From: Edaphobacter modestus
Lineage (GTDB): Bacteria; Acidobacteriota; Terriglobia; Terriglobales; Acidobacteriaceae
Length of the DNA: 64,000 nt
Assembly (NCBI RefSeq): GCF_004217555.1
Contig: NZ_SHKW01000001.1
Span: forward strand, 5,518,001-5,582,000
Direction: 5' to 3'
Part shown: positions 10,055-20,800 of the stretch, one piece after another
Numbering within the stretch: the first letter of the stretch is position 1
Layout: each line of letters starts with the position of its first letter
Made by a program: the position numbers and the translations under genes
The notes under the pieces: generated by a model
What the model was told of the DNA's origin: nothing
What the model saw: only the letters and a program-made list of their open reading frames with translations
Database searches by the model: none

Positions 10055-11051
10055 ATGCAGATTCGATCGGTTGGTATTGACCTTGGCAAGACGACCTTTC
10101 ACCTGGTGGCACTTGGTGATAACGGCAAGGTGCTGCTGAAGAAGAAGTTTACCCAGAAGCAGTTGATTGCCTTCACCGCGAACATGCAGACCTGCTTGAT
10201 CGGGATGGAAGCATGTTCGGGGTCGCACTTCCTCGGCCGTGCTTTTACGGGAACAAGGTCATGATGTGAAGTTGATTCCAGCCCAGTTCGTGAAGCCGTT
10301 TGTGAAGTCGAACAAGAACGATTTCATCGACGCTGAAGCGATTGCTGAGGCCGTGGATCGCGAGAACATGCGCTTCGTGCCGATCAAGACAGATGATCAG
10401 CTCGACCTGCAAGCTCTCCATCGCGTGCGTGACCGGCTCATGGCGCGAAGAACCGCTCTGATCAACCAGATTCGTGCGTTTCTGCTGGTGCGAGGCACAG
10501 TGTTCGCCAAGAGCCCGATTCGGCTGAGGGAAGCTCTGCCTGAGGTGCTTGAGAACGTCAACGAGAACCTCACCCCGAGGATGCGGAACCTGGTTGCCAT
10601 GCTGTGGAGCGAGTGGAAGGACCTGGAGCTTCAGATCGTGCAGATGAACGACGAAGTGGAACGGATCGCTTCGAGCGATGAAGCGTGTCGGAGACTGCGG
10701 CAGATTCCTGGTATCGGACCGCTGGTTGCAACCGCGATCGTGGCCTCCATCGGTAACGGCGCAGCCTTCCGCAAGGGACGAGAGTTCGCAGCCTGGATGG
10801 GGCTGCTGCCGAAGCAGCATTCGACCGGTGGCAAGGCGAGGCTGTATGGAATCAGCAAGCGCGGCAACTCTTACCTTCGCAAGATCCTGATTCATGGAGC
10901 ACGCGCGGTCGTATTGCGATCCAAGCGGGACCGAATCGCGCCACGAAACGTATTGATCGTGGCAACAGCACACAAACTGGCGCGGATGGCGTGGGCAGTG
11001 CTCTCAACGGGCCAGGACTATCGAGCAGTACCCGAGGCACTGACGGCATAA
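10055..11051 (+). pseudogene. IS110/IS1111-type transposase, frameshifted
   Basis: DEDD recombinase. Residues SVGIDLGKTTFHLVAL, GMEACSGSHF and NDFIDAEAIAEAV form the catalytic half; LRQIPGIGPLVATAIVASIG and ISKRGNSYLRKIL the C-terminal half. The frame breaks near 10245 in a run of four T: with three T the reading goes smoothly from GSHFLGRA to LREQGHDVKLIP, so this is a one-base insertion. AAGGAGG precedes the start. The ~300 bp after the gene would be the place for a guide (bridge) RNA if this belongs to the IS1111 group. Confidence 0.85.
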
Positions 11052-11552
11052 GCAAGCTTAGAAACCAGCAACATCAAGTTCTCCACCGAGGTCTGCACCG
11101 GATAAGTGAAGATGAAAGAACAGTCAAAACGGCGCACCTGAAACCTGCTTGCCGAAATGGCCCATACGAGGCCGGCGCATTTTCTAAGGACAGGTACGCG
11201 GCGTATCTCATCAAGGCCAGGAGAAAACTCTCCACCTAAAAGGCCGAATACATTGACGCAGACTTTCCTTCATTCGAAAAACTTTTCCCTTGCATTCACA
11301 CGGCGGACCATACATTCGGCAACTCGGAGATTACCCGTGAAAGCCTCTCTATGAGCGCATCATCGCCAAAGCGCGTTTCCAGCGGCCGGGGGCTGGAGAC
11401 GTGCTTTGGCCTTCTGTTTGCATCAACTGAGAATGAGTTTCCAATTTATCCGCTCGCGTGCAGGGACTTCGTCCGTTCGATCAATGATCTTGAACTCACG
11501 AACAGGCGTTCGACACGCGGGCAGTGTGTGCGGTCTGCTAAAGTTCTTCGCT
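11052..11552. other. IS110 3' flank and gene-free DNA
   Basis: No credible coding frame. The first part probably belongs to the IS110 element. At 11351-11379 lies one copy of the dispersed ATGAGCG...ATCGCCAA...CGCGTTTC motif, matching another at 5901-5929. Confidence 0.4.
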
Positions 11553-11748
11553 ATGCAAGTCTTCATTGACCGCCTCGCACTCCAACGATCCTGCTTTGTT
11601 CCGCTGCTCATCCTGATGCTTTGCACGGCAGCGCACCCGCTGCACGCGCAAGCGCCCTAATCCCCGGCGGCATCTGCACCCGCCGTGCCGGACTGAGCGC
11701 AGCCGGGATCTCCTACCCACGCTCAGGTACCGCCACCGGCAGATTTTC
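11553..11748 (+). pseudogene. N-terminal stump of a secreted protein
   Basis: From ATG 11553 a frame encodes a signal peptide (SCFVPLLILMLCTAAHPLHAQ) followed by a Pro/Ala-rich stretch containing two in-frame stops (after HAQAP and after APAVPD). It ends exactly where the IS6-type element begins at 11749. It reads as the remnant of an exported protein cut by the insertion; the rest of the gene is not recognisable on the other side. Confidence 0.4.
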
Positions 11749-12558
11749 GGCTCTGTTGCATTAACGGGCGCACACGCGACTCGCCCTTACAGATGCTACA
11801 GATCAGGCAGCAACATCGAACAGCTTGTTGATGAATTTAATTTCGCCGGCGACCTTGGGCTTGCAGAGGAGGCAATGACGGCGGCGGATCATACGCATGA
11901 CTTCAAATCCCTTGATGGTGGCCGACGCTGTTCTCATCGTCTGAAAACCGCGGGTGGGACGGATCACCCGCTTGAGACCACCGTGATCTGCCTCAATGAT
12001 GTTGTTCAGATACTTGCACGTGCGATGCTTTGGTATCGCTTGATAGCTTGCCTTCTCGTTGCAGCCGGCTAATGGCTTTTGGATACGACCCGAGTTGGTC
12101 CGTGGTGATGGAGGACGACGACCAGTGGCGCATTGTCGTCAGCGCTTTTCCCAGGAAATGATGGGCCGCACGGGTATTTCGCCGATCCATCAACATGAAA
12201 TCGATCAACCGGCCATGCTTGTCGACGGCCCCGGAACAGGTACTTCCAGTGGCCACCGACCTTCACATACGTCTCGTCCACTCGCCACGAGGTCGCACGG
12301 TACCCCTGGTACCAGCGGACCCGCTTCTCAAGCTCAGGCGCGTAGCGATGAACCCAGCGCATGATCGTGGGTGGATCCACGTCTACGCCGCGTTCCTGCA
12401 TCATCTCCGCCAGATCCCGGTAGCCTATCCCATACTTGCAGTACCAGCGAACGCACACCAGGATGATATCCACAGGAAAACGACGGCGCTTGAACATGAA
12501 CAAGGCTCCTCGGTGAACGACTCCAGACTACGACACGCCCGTTAATGCAACAGAGTCC
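11749..12558 (-). mobile_element. IS6-family insertion sequence, copy A
   Basis: About 810 bp bounded by inverted repeats: GGCTCTGTTGCATTAACG at the left and its near-complement ending at 12558. Size and the single transposase are typical of IS6/IS26-type elements. The 8-bp flanks (11741-11748 and 12559-12566) do not match, so no target duplication survives. A diverged copy B lies at 23149-23968 and a 113-bp non-autonomous derivative at 26225-26337. Confidence 0.88.
11803..12497 (-). pseudogene. IS6-family DDE transposase, copy A, two frameshifts
   Basis: Starts MFKRRRFPVDIILVCVRWY at 12497 after a GGAGCC ribosome site. Catalytic blocks are the first Asp in SWRVDETYVKV, the second in SSITTDQLGSYPKA, and the Glu in NNIIEADHG. 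Compared with copy B, an extra G near 12235 (GGGGCC against GGGCC) and an extra A near 12025 (CCAAAGC against CCAAGC) shift the frame twice. Not translatable as one protein. Confidence 0.87.
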
Positions 12559-12719
12559 TCGCTTCAAACATGCATGGTCCCACCACGAGCGGGACAAGCT
12601 GCGCTGGCGAACCGATTCAGACTCCCGTGAGTCCAAGATTTAAAGCACTCTAACGTCACGAAAATCCAGGATTTAAGTGCAGCGCGATAGCCGAGGTAAG
12701 GATTGCTGAACTTGCGACA

Positions 12720-12960
12720 ACGCCATTGAGTAACTGATCTCCACTGAACCGTATGATGCGATCTCGCTGACGCCATATCTGCTCGGACTCGCCTCTATGG
12801 AGATGGGCAGGACCCAGCAGGCAGCGGCAGATCTTCACCTTGTACTGGCGCATCGCGGCGCGGCATTGTCCTGGGCAGCACCGTCTACCCGGTGGCGCAG
12901 TCTGAACTGGCTCTGGCTGCCGATAGAAAAAGGCATCGTTTCTAACATTCAGGACACGAG
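12720..12960 (+). pseudogene. Possible remnant of a tetratricopeptide-repeat protein
   Basis: The segment LLGLASMEMGRTQQAAADLHLVL followed, in a shifted frame, by LGSTVYPVAQSELALAAD resembles the C-terminal TPR unit common in acidobacterial serine/threonine kinase and winged-helix proteins. It lacks a start and is broken by a frame change near 12870. Weak evidence: no upstream part is left, because the IS6 copy A lies on that side. Confidence 0.3.
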
Positions 12961-13012
12961 TTGGACCGGGTCGAGCTCGTGGACAAGGCTATCGATGTTT
13001 ACCTTATCGTTC

Positions 13013-14152
13013 TCACCAGTAAGTAGTGGCCACTAGCTCAGGATCATCGATTCCTTTATCGGAGGCAATGCGAATCACGAACTGCAAATTTTTCTTATCC
13101 CAATTTTCAGGGGCGAATTTCAGTACCTTCTCCAGAAAGGCCGGACTGACAATCAATTCGGTTCCGATTCGACTACCGTACGCCCTCAGTCCAGCGACGC
13201 AGATGACTGCTTTTCGGGAGCTTGAACCTACAAGACGTGTGATGACGACATAGTCTTCCGAGCTTTTCACCGCGTTTGTTTCTTCAATCTCCCAGAAGCG
13301 CGCCGGATTATCTCGATCGACAATTCTCGGTTTGTTGTCGATGAGTTGAAAGGCAAACCTGAGGTTTTGTGTCAGCGCGAGGGTCCAACGGTTGAATCTC
13401 GGCCCTCCGATCAGGACGATGGGCGACACCTGCAGGTCCGAGGCGGAGACATCGTTTGCTATTGCTATTCGGCTTGAGCGTCCTAAGTTCTGGAGTTTTT
13501 CGCTGAGATGAAATCCCTCAGAGGCATCGCCTCTGCGGGCTAACCGATCTAGAGAGAGATAGTATGCGCCTGGATGGGATATACAGATGATGGGTTTGTC
13601 GTGCCCCAAAAAGGGTCGCCAGAACTTCTTCAAGGGAGACGCGACTGAAGATACCGTATAAATGACTCCAGCGAGAATCAAGAGCAGAGCTGTTATTGCC
13701 GTTGTGCGAATGATTCTTCCGGACACGCGTTTTGGAGCTGTGTCCACGACCAGCGGTCCCGGAAACAGCCGCCGCGTAATCTTCGGTGCATACGAACCAG
13801 GGCTCAGTTCGATTGCGACCGACCTCTGCGGATCTGCACTCTGATTGTACTGAGCGAGACGCCGCCGAACCTCGCTGGCCTTGACTCGTACTATGGCATC
13901 CGCGCCTGTGTCGTAGTCCGGAGCGCGACCAAATACCGCAATCCCGATATTGCGCTCTTTGAGAGATTCTTGAGACTTCGAGCAGGCCACCCACACCACA
14001 TGCTTGAGAAAGTCCTGACAGCGAGCACTACTCTTAAAGAAGTCGCTTGCGAGAATTCGCTCTAATTCTGATTCAACCTCCGCATCGCTATATGTAGAAG
14101 ACAGATTTTCACCATCTCTCTGTCTTAGACCGTTTTGTTTTCTGTCAAACAT
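13013..14152 (-). CDS. Membrane-anchored transcriptional regulator (acidobacterial N-terminal domain)
   Basis: About 379 aa. Residues ~15-125 form the acidobacterial regulator domain: LERILASDFFKSSARCQDFL, then GIAVFGRAPDYDTGADAIVRVKASEVRRRLAQY and the close IELSPGSYAPKI (given in pieces). A single transmembrane helix follows (TAITALLLILAGVIYTVSS, ~150-168), then a ~210-residue periplasmic domain of unknown fold. The topology resembles ToxR/CadC-type one-component sensors. It diverges from the multicopper-oxidase gene cluster and may sense an extracellular signal for it. The start is uncertain: ATG 14152 is used, but an in-frame TTG at 14188 would add 12 residues. Confidence 0.75.
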   Translation of the reverse strand: MFDRKQNGLRQRDGENLSSTYSDAEVESELERILASDFFKSSARCQDFLKHVVWVACSKSQESLKERNIGIAVFGRAPDYDTGADAIVRVKASEVRRRLAQYNQSADPQRSVAIELSPGSYAPKITRRLFPGPLVVDTAPKRVSGRIIRTTAITALLLILAGVIYTVSSVASPLKKFWRPFLGHDKPIICISHPGAYYLSLDRLARRGDASEGFHLSEKLQNLGRSSRIAIANDVSASDLQVSPIVLIGGPRFNRWTLALTQNLRFAFQLIDNKPRIVDRDNPARFWEIEETNAVKSSEDYVVITRLVGSSSRKAVICVAGLRAYGSRIGTELIVSPAFLEKVLKFAPENWDKKNLQFVIRIASDKGIDDPELVATTYW

Positions 14153-14707
14153 CTGGGGCCGAGCACCTGAAAAGGTTTTTACACGCAATATCGATCGGCT
14201 TGTGTTCCTGGACTATCCAATGATGCTCGAGGACTTCAACCTTGAAGCCTGATGTTGGATCGACACAAAGCCGCTGCTCCTATGAAAGCACGATTACTTT
14301 ACAGAAATGTGACGCGTCAATATGAATATCGTGTTACAGAGGCTGGAAAATACGGGACGTTACGGGCAGTTATGCTCAGCAAAGCTTCGGGAGTAGAAGT
14401 CGAGCGCACGCTGAAGCTACCGAGGTATTACCGTTTGTAACCTTGTGCGGCTTCGATGCCTTTCCTAGAGTTGGTCTATCGCAGCACATCAAGAGAAATT
14501 CAGCGCAAGTCGCGTGGCTTACCGTGGGATCTTTCGCGGAACCCATCTGGCAGGACGCGCTCCGGAATCAGGCATCCCGCGAGCAACATGAATTGACGTT
14601 TCTGTAAATCAGTCGGTTGATCTAAAAGCAACGGCTTGCGGAGTCCTCTGCGACTACGAAGACACATCGATCAAGGACCTTGACGGCACACAGTATTGGA
14701 GAACGAT
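14153..14707. other. Divergent intergenic region
   Basis: About 550 bp between the membrane regulator and the multicopper oxidase. A 62-residue open frame at 14252-14440 shows no family resemblance and is not called. The promoters of both divergent units must lie here, but no convincing -35/-10 pair or operator could be singled out by eye. Confidence 0.4.
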
Positions 14708-16219
14708 TTGGGTAGTACGCGCATAGCGGGGGGCACGCCGCACGGAGGCTTCGACGGGGGATTCTCTCGCCGTCGCTTCCTTTCCTTCGGCGGTGCGTTG
14801 ACTGCCGGCAGCCTGCTGCAATTCGGAGGCTTTGCCTTTGCGGAAGTGAGGCCGGAGATCATCCTTCAGATCACTCCCTGCCAGATCGAGGTAGCCCCAG
14901 GGCACATTATCCATACGACGGCCTATAACGGCAGCGCTCCCGGCCCTCTTCTTCGCATCCCTGAGGGCAGGTCCGTTCAGGTCGAGATCCGCAATGAATC
15001 CTCGACCGAAGAGTATGTGCACTGGCATGGCTTTTCTCTGGATGCTGCACTGGACGGAACGGCCGAGGAGAATAGCCTTTCAGTCGGTCCTTTGTCCCGA
15101 CTGAGCTATATGCTTCCCGCACAGTCTGCAGGCTCCTACTATGTTCACTCCCATGCGATGGCACACCATGATATGGGTGCGGGAATGTATGGCGGTCAAT
15201 TCGCCTTCGTCTACGTCGAGCCGGCTCGGGAAGCCGGGGACTACGATCAGGAGATATTCCTGAGCAGCCATGAGTGGGAACCGTACATGGTGAATGAGAC
15301 GCAGGAGGAAAGATCGATCGAGGAGATGCACCACCTCCGGATCGACCCCGAGAAGGGTGAGGGCGAAGCTCCCGGCGAAGGCGGGTGGGATATCCGGTAC
15401 CGGCTTGCCTCTCTTAACGGAAAGGCGTTGGGCCATGGAGAGCCGATTCGCGTAAAGGAGGGGGAACGGATTCTCCTGCATCTTCTTAACGCCAGCGCTA
15501 CAGAGAATATACAGATCGCACTTCCTGGCCATGAGTTCCTCGTCCAGTCCATGGACGGGCATCGCGTCCCCAATCCCGCCGCCGTCGCCGTACTCGACCT
15601 GGGCGTGGGAGAGCGCATCGACGCGATTGTAGAGATGAAAGCCCCGGGTGTGTGGGTACTTGGCTCAACCGATGAGGAGACTCGCAATATGGGTCTCGGC
15701 GTAGTGATCGAGTACGCCGGGAGGCGGGGCGATCCTGTATGGACCGATGTGATGGCCCCGGACTGGGATTACACACTCTTTGCCAGCCAGGGAATGGACC
15801 GCATCGCGGAAGAGGTCTCCATCGCGCTGCGCCGTCTGCCTTTGACGGAAGAGGGGACTGAGAGATGGGAGATGACGGGCCGGGTGAACGGGAAGAATAG
15901 TCCGCTTCCGACCGTACTGCACCGGGACAACCCCTACCGTCTTCGCATCAGGAACGAGAGCAACGAATGGCATCCCATGCACCTTCATCGCCACTCCTTC
16001 GAGTTGATCCGCTTTCGGGGGAGGACGACTGCAGGGTTGATGAAGGATACCGTTGTCGTTCCTCCATATAACGAAGTGGAGATGCTCATGATTCCCAGGC
16101 AGACAGGTCGTGCTTTGTTCCATTGCCACAACCAGATGCATATGGATGCGGGCCTCCAGGCGCTTTTCAACATTCACTCAGCGACAGATCGATATCACCG
16201 AAAGACGGAGAAACAATAA
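14708..16219 (+). CDS. Tat-exported multicopper oxidase
   Basis: Laccase/copper-oxidase type enzyme of about 503 aa that oxidises phenols or metal ions with reduction of O2 to water, exported folded. The N-terminus holds a Tat signal (SRRRFLSFGGALTAGSLLQFG). All four copper-ligand clusters are present: HWHG near residue 105, HSHAMAHHDMGAG near 147, HPMHLHRH near 422 and HCHNQMHMDAGL near 472. The start is taken at TTG 14708 because GGAGA lies 6 bases upstream; an in-frame TTG at 14696 is possible. Its TAA stop overlaps the ATG of the phosphoesterase (TAATG), a sign of translational coupling, so the two exported enzymes are made together. Confidence 0.92.
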   Translation: MGSTRIAGGTPHGGFDGGFSRRRFLSFGGALTAGSLLQFGGFAFAEVRPEIILQITPCQIEVAPGHIIHTTAYNGSAPGPLLRIPEGRSVQVEIRNESSTEEYVHWHGFSLDAALDGTAEENSLSVGPLSRLSYMLPAQSAGSYYVHSHAMAHHDMGAGMYGGQFAFVYVEPAREAGDYDQEIFLSSHEWEPYMVNETQEERSIEEMHHLRIDPEKGEGEAPGEGGWDIRYRLASLNGKALGHGEPIRVKEGERILLHLLNASATENIQIALPGHEFLVQSMDGHRVPNPAAVAVLDLGVGERIDAIVEMKAPGVWVLGSTDEETRNMGLGVVIEYAGRRGDPVWTDVMAPDWDYTLFASQGMDRIAEEVSIALRRLPLTEEGTERWEMTGRVNGKNSPLPTVLHRDNPYRLRIRNESNEWHPMHLHRHSFELIRFRGRTTAGLMKDTVVVPPYNEVEMLMIPRQTGRALFHCHNQMHMDAGLQALFNIHSATDRYHRKTEKQ

Positions 16220-17667
16220 TGCACCGCGGTACGACCTACAAAGGGCTTCTTCTCGGCGTTCTCTTTTTCTCAGGATTGCTCGAAGCACAAACGATGGACG
16301 AACTGCCGTCACCGAAGATTGCGATCTCAGACGATCTTCTTCAGAAGATTCCTTCAGGATATCGAGAAGAGGTTGTTAAGCTTCATCTGACGGCGACCGC
16401 ACAGGATCAGGAAAAAATCCTGAAGCAAACCGCAATGTACCCGGATGCTCCGCTGGCGCTCGCGCTGAAGGGAATGTCGATCAATCCCGAGGGCTTCGAT
16501 TTCATGACCCAGCAGTTGGTACAGGAGAGCTCCGCCGAGCGTCGTAGCCTCATTCTCAAGTACGGAATTCAACCCTATGTACGTTATGCCCATGAAGGAG
16601 AGCAACGCGACAAGGTCCGCGAGACACTGACGCGTCTTGCGTTGCAGGATAAGGATGCGGGAGTATCGCTGGTCGCGATTCAGGCTCTTCGCCGGCTGGA
16701 GTGGGGCCACTCTTCTCAGTTCATTGTGGCCCGCGCAAACCGGGCTCGCTCGGAAGGCGATGTGGCCGGTGCGATGAAACTGCTGGATGAAGGGGACAAA
16801 TGGGCGGAGTGGGATGGACAGATGAATCTTCCGAACTTTATGCGAACACCGCCACCTCTGTTTCAGGTCTCTTCCGAAGAGAAGCCGATTCGTGTGCTTG
16901 CTTTTGGCGACTTCGGCACAAGTTCGCCGCAGCAGGTTCAATTGGCAGCAACGATGAAGGAGTATCAGAAGAAGAACCCATTCGACTTTGGAATTACTTT
17001 GGGCGATAACTTTTACCCAAACGGCGTATCCAGCCCCGACGATCCACAGTGGAAGGCGAAGTGGGAGGACATGTACGGTCCGCTCGGACTCTCGTTCTAC
17101 GCCACACTTGGAAACCACGATTATATTCGTGCGGACGGACCTGCGGCGGAGATTCTTTACACGCAGAAAAGCCCCTCCTGGAAGATGCCGGCGACTTACT
17201 ACACCTACACGGCCGGACCGGTTCAATTCTTCGCAATCGACACAATCGAGTTGTCGGACTCCGCATTGCCCAATAAAGAGATGGCATGGCTCGACGCAGA
17301 GATCGCAAAGAGTAAGGCGCGATGGAAGATCGTCTACGGTCACTACCAGATCTACTCAGCAACGCGCGGCGATGAACAGAATCTGATCAAAAGACTACTG
17401 CCGATTCTGCGTAATCGCGTCGATGTCTATCTATGTGGGCACGATCATAACCTGCAGGAGTTGAAGCCCGAAGATGGTGTGCACTTCTTTGTAAGCGGGG
17501 GCGGCGGCGCAGGTGTATATCCGTTCCGGCAGCCCAACTATTCGCACTCCATCTTCAAGCAGGAACAGTATGGGTTTACTGTCCTCGATGCAGACAGGGA
17601 TCAGATCAAGTTGCGATTTATCGGTCTTAACGGGGAAGAACTGTATTCCTCAATCGTTCACAAATAA
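16219..17667 (+). CDS. Secreted purple-acid-phosphatase-like metallophosphoesterase
   Basis: 482 aa with a signal peptide (YKGLLLGVLFFSGLLEAQ). The N-terminal ~200 residues are a helical, HEAT-like region unusual for this enzyme class; the C-terminal domain carries all dinuclear-metal motifs in order: GDFGTSS (~236), LGDNFYPNG (~262), LGNHDY (~296), YGHYQIYS (~375) and CGHDHNLQ (~410). This order fits type 5 (tartrate-resistant) acid phosphatases, which hydrolyse phosphomonoesters outside the membrane. Its start overlaps the stop of the multicopper oxidase by one base. Substrate is not known; phosphorylated plant or fungal compounds are possible. Confidence 0.9.
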   Translation: MHRGTTYKGLLLGVLFFSGLLEAQTMDELPSPKIAISDDLLQKIPSGYREEVVKLHLTATAQDQEKILKQTAMYPDAPLALALKGMSINPEGFDFMTQQLVQESSAERRSLILKYGIQPYVRYAHEGEQRDKVRETLTRLALQDKDAGVSLVAIQALRRLEWGHSSQFIVARANRARSEGDVAGAMKLLDEGDKWAEWDGQMNLPNFMRTPPPLFQVSSEEKPIRVLAFGDFGTSSPQQVQLAATMKEYQKKNPFDFGITLGDNFYPNGVSSPDDPQWKAKWEDMYGPLGLSFYATLGNHDYIRADGPAAEILYTQKSPSWKMPATYYTYTAGPVQFFAIDTIELSDSALPNKEMAWLDAEIAKSKARWKIVYGHYQIYSATRGDEQNLIKRLLPILRNRVDVYLCGHDHNLQELKPEDGVHFFVSGGGGAGVYPFRQPNYSHSIFKQEQYGFTVLDADRDQIKLRFIGLNGEELYSSIVHK

Positions 17668-17843
17668 GTAGCGCATTGATTTCGATCACTCGCAAAGATC
17701 CTCGACAACCGAATAGAGCGACGGACCTCGCTTCTGAGGACGAGATCTGCCGAGGCTTTGCAAAAATGCCTTTAACCGCAACGCATGAAGTCACCGCTCC
17801 ATGTGATTCCACGGAGTCAAACCTCTTTCCGAAAGGAAGATCT

Positions 17844-20800
17844 ATGCAGACTCAGAAGACCAGCCGAACGCCCTGTTCGAATAGAATCCGTCACCGCTTT
17901 ATTCATGCCCTTCTCTTGATGCCTTTTATTGTTAGTTGTTTTCTTTCCCTTCCGGCGCAGGAGTTCCGTAGCTCCATTGCTGGCGTCGTCACTGATCCCG
18001 GGGGCAACGCTGTCAAGAGTGCTGCTGTCATGGTTCGAAACACGGACACAGGCGCGCTTTTCAGTACAAAGACGAACGATCATGGCAACTACATAGCCCC
18101 ATCCCTCACGCCTGGCACATATGAGGTGCATGTGGAGGCTCCCACGTTCCGTGCCTTCCTGCAAAACGGCATCACGCTGCAGGCCAGTGAGCAGTTGCAT
18201 GTGGATGTAATGCTGCTGCTCGGCAATGTGAGCCAGGAGGTCCAAGTGACCGCTGATGCTCCTATAGTGGATGCGTCCAATGCAGCGATTGGCCAGGTTA
18301 TTACGACCCGCGAAGTGGAAGACCTTCCGCAGAATGGCCGTACGCCGGTGGTGCTGGCGCAGTTGGCCTTGGGTGTCGCGAGCACGAATCACCCAGGACA
18401 GACGCGTCCGTTCGACAATGCGGGTGCGGCGTCAGTCTCCATTGCGGGTACGCCTACGGAGAGCACCGAGATCCTGTTAGATGGCTCGCCCGATACGGAC
18501 AACCTGTTGAAGCTGGCATACAGCCCTCCGCAGGACATTGTTCAGTCGGTGAACGTGAACGTGTTCCAGGTGGACGCGGGCTATGGACACTCCGGTGGCG
18601 GCGTGCTCAACCAGGTGACCAAGGGCGGCACCAATAACTATCACGGATCGGTATATGAGTATGCCCAGTTTGCAGCTCTGAACGCCAATACTTACTTTGC
18701 TGATCAACAGCATAAGCCCAAGCCGAATACCCACTATCACCAGTATGGTCTTTCTCTCGGTGGCCCGATTCGGATACCGAAGCTGTTCGATGGACGCGAC
18801 CGTGTCTTCTTCGAGTTTGCATGGGAGGGAATTCGAGATTCGCAGCCTGCGAGTGGATTTCTGACTGTGCCTACAGATGCAGAACGAGCTGGTGATTTTT
18901 CTGCATTGCTTGCAGGTGGAACGAAGTATCAGATCTATGATCCGGCGACTGCCACAGTCGATAGCAAAGGTAACGTCACACGACAGCCGTTCAAGAACAA
19001 CATCATTCCACAGAGTCGCTTGAATCCAATCGCACTGCAATTGATGAAGTTCTATCCAGCTCCCAACACTGTTAATACGTCTTTCGACGGAACGAACAAC
19101 TACTTCACGAGTTTTCCAAGCGTTGACCTATACGACAATCAATTTGGACGTCTTGACTTCAATCTAGGCACCAGGGACAAGCTGTTCTTGGATGTGCGGC
19201 ATAGCCAACGTACACAGACCACGAACAACTACTTTCACAACATTGCGACCGGCGATCCGTTGGATCGCGTCAACTGGGGTTCAGGTGTCGACAATGTTTA
19301 CACGGTCAATCCGACAACCCTGATCAATACGCGCGTCAACTGGAACCGCTACGTTAACTACGCGATCGCCGGAAGCCAGGGACTGGACCCAACTCCGCTT
19401 GGGTACCCGGGCTATTTGACCGCAAACACGACCCTGCTGGAGTATCCATCCATTCAAATCAGCACTTGCAAAACAACTACATACGCATGTCTATTCACGC
19501 CGAATAATCTTGCAGCATCAACCTACACTGAAAGTTATCACCTATTGAACAGCCTCACCAAGGTGATCCACGAGCATGTATTGAAGATCGGTGTGGATGC
19601 ACGCCAGTACCGGGTTGCCAATATTGCTTATAACTACTCGGCGGGACAGTTCACGTTCGGGAATACATTCACCCAGGCGTCCAGTGGTTCGGCGCCTGCT
19701 CCGCTCGGGCAGGATCTTGCCGCACTGCTTCTCGGGCTGCCAACCGCAGGCGAATACGACCATAACGTCTTTCTCTCGACGCATAGCAACTATCTTGGAA
19801 TTTATGTGCAGGATGACTGGCGGGTGTCTAAGACCCTGACGCTAAACCTCGGTCTGCGTTTCGATCACGATTTCCCGCTGTACGAGCGCCATAACCGTGC
19901 CATCAATGGATTCGATCCCACAATCACGACGCCACTCAGCGCGCATGCCATGGCCGCTTACAATGCTAAGCCTATTCCTGAGATTCCTATTGGGCAGTTC
20001 AATGTTCCCGGAGGCCTCACTTATGCCAGCGATGCCAAGCCACAGTTATACGACACTCCGTCCAAGACCTTCAGCCCACGCGTAGGCTTTGCGTGGAGTC
20101 CTGACTACCTCAATGGCAAGACCGTGCTGACAGGCGGATTTTCCATCTTTGTCTTCCCGCTGCTCGATGTAGGTACTGTGAACAGCACGGGCTTCAGTTC
20201 GACCACGCCCTACGTTGCGACAAACGACAACTACGCGACAGCGGCTCACAGTCTGAGCGATCCGTTTCCTGCAGGCTATCTACAGCCGACGGGATCGTCG
20301 TTAGGCGCTTCGACATCCCAGGGACAATTGATCTACTGGTTCAATCCAGACTTCCACAACGCATACTCGGAGCGGTATGCGTTCTCTGTACAGCAACAAC
20401 TCGACGCAAATACTTATATGCAAATCGCATATCTCGGCGCTCATTATGTCAAGTTGCCGGTTCAGCGGTCGCTCAACTTTATTCCGCGCCAGTACCTTAG
20501 CACGAGCCCGATCCGCGATACGACTCTCGTCAATTCATTGAGCTCAAACGTTCCAAATCCGTTCAGTGGTTTGCTGCCGGGCACAACGCTGAATGGTTCT
20601 ATGATAGCCCGGGCGCAGTTGCTACTGCCCTATCCACAGTACCCCGTCGATCAGGTTATCGAGCAGAACGTCAGCAACGGTTCGGTGAGGTTCAACAGCT
20701 TCAATGCGCGTATTCAGCGTCGGTTGACGCACGGTCTCTCCCTGCTGGCGAACTATACCTGGTCGCGCAATATTGAGCAGGATTCGCTGCTGAACGAGGC

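Noticed and set aside
14252..14440. 62-residue frame in the regulator-oxidase spacer
   Set aside because: Lacks start signal and family resemblance; lies where promoters are expected.
16354..17343. 329-residue frame opposite the metallophosphoesterase
   Set aside because: The sense strand carries all five metal motifs in order; the antisense product resembles nothing.
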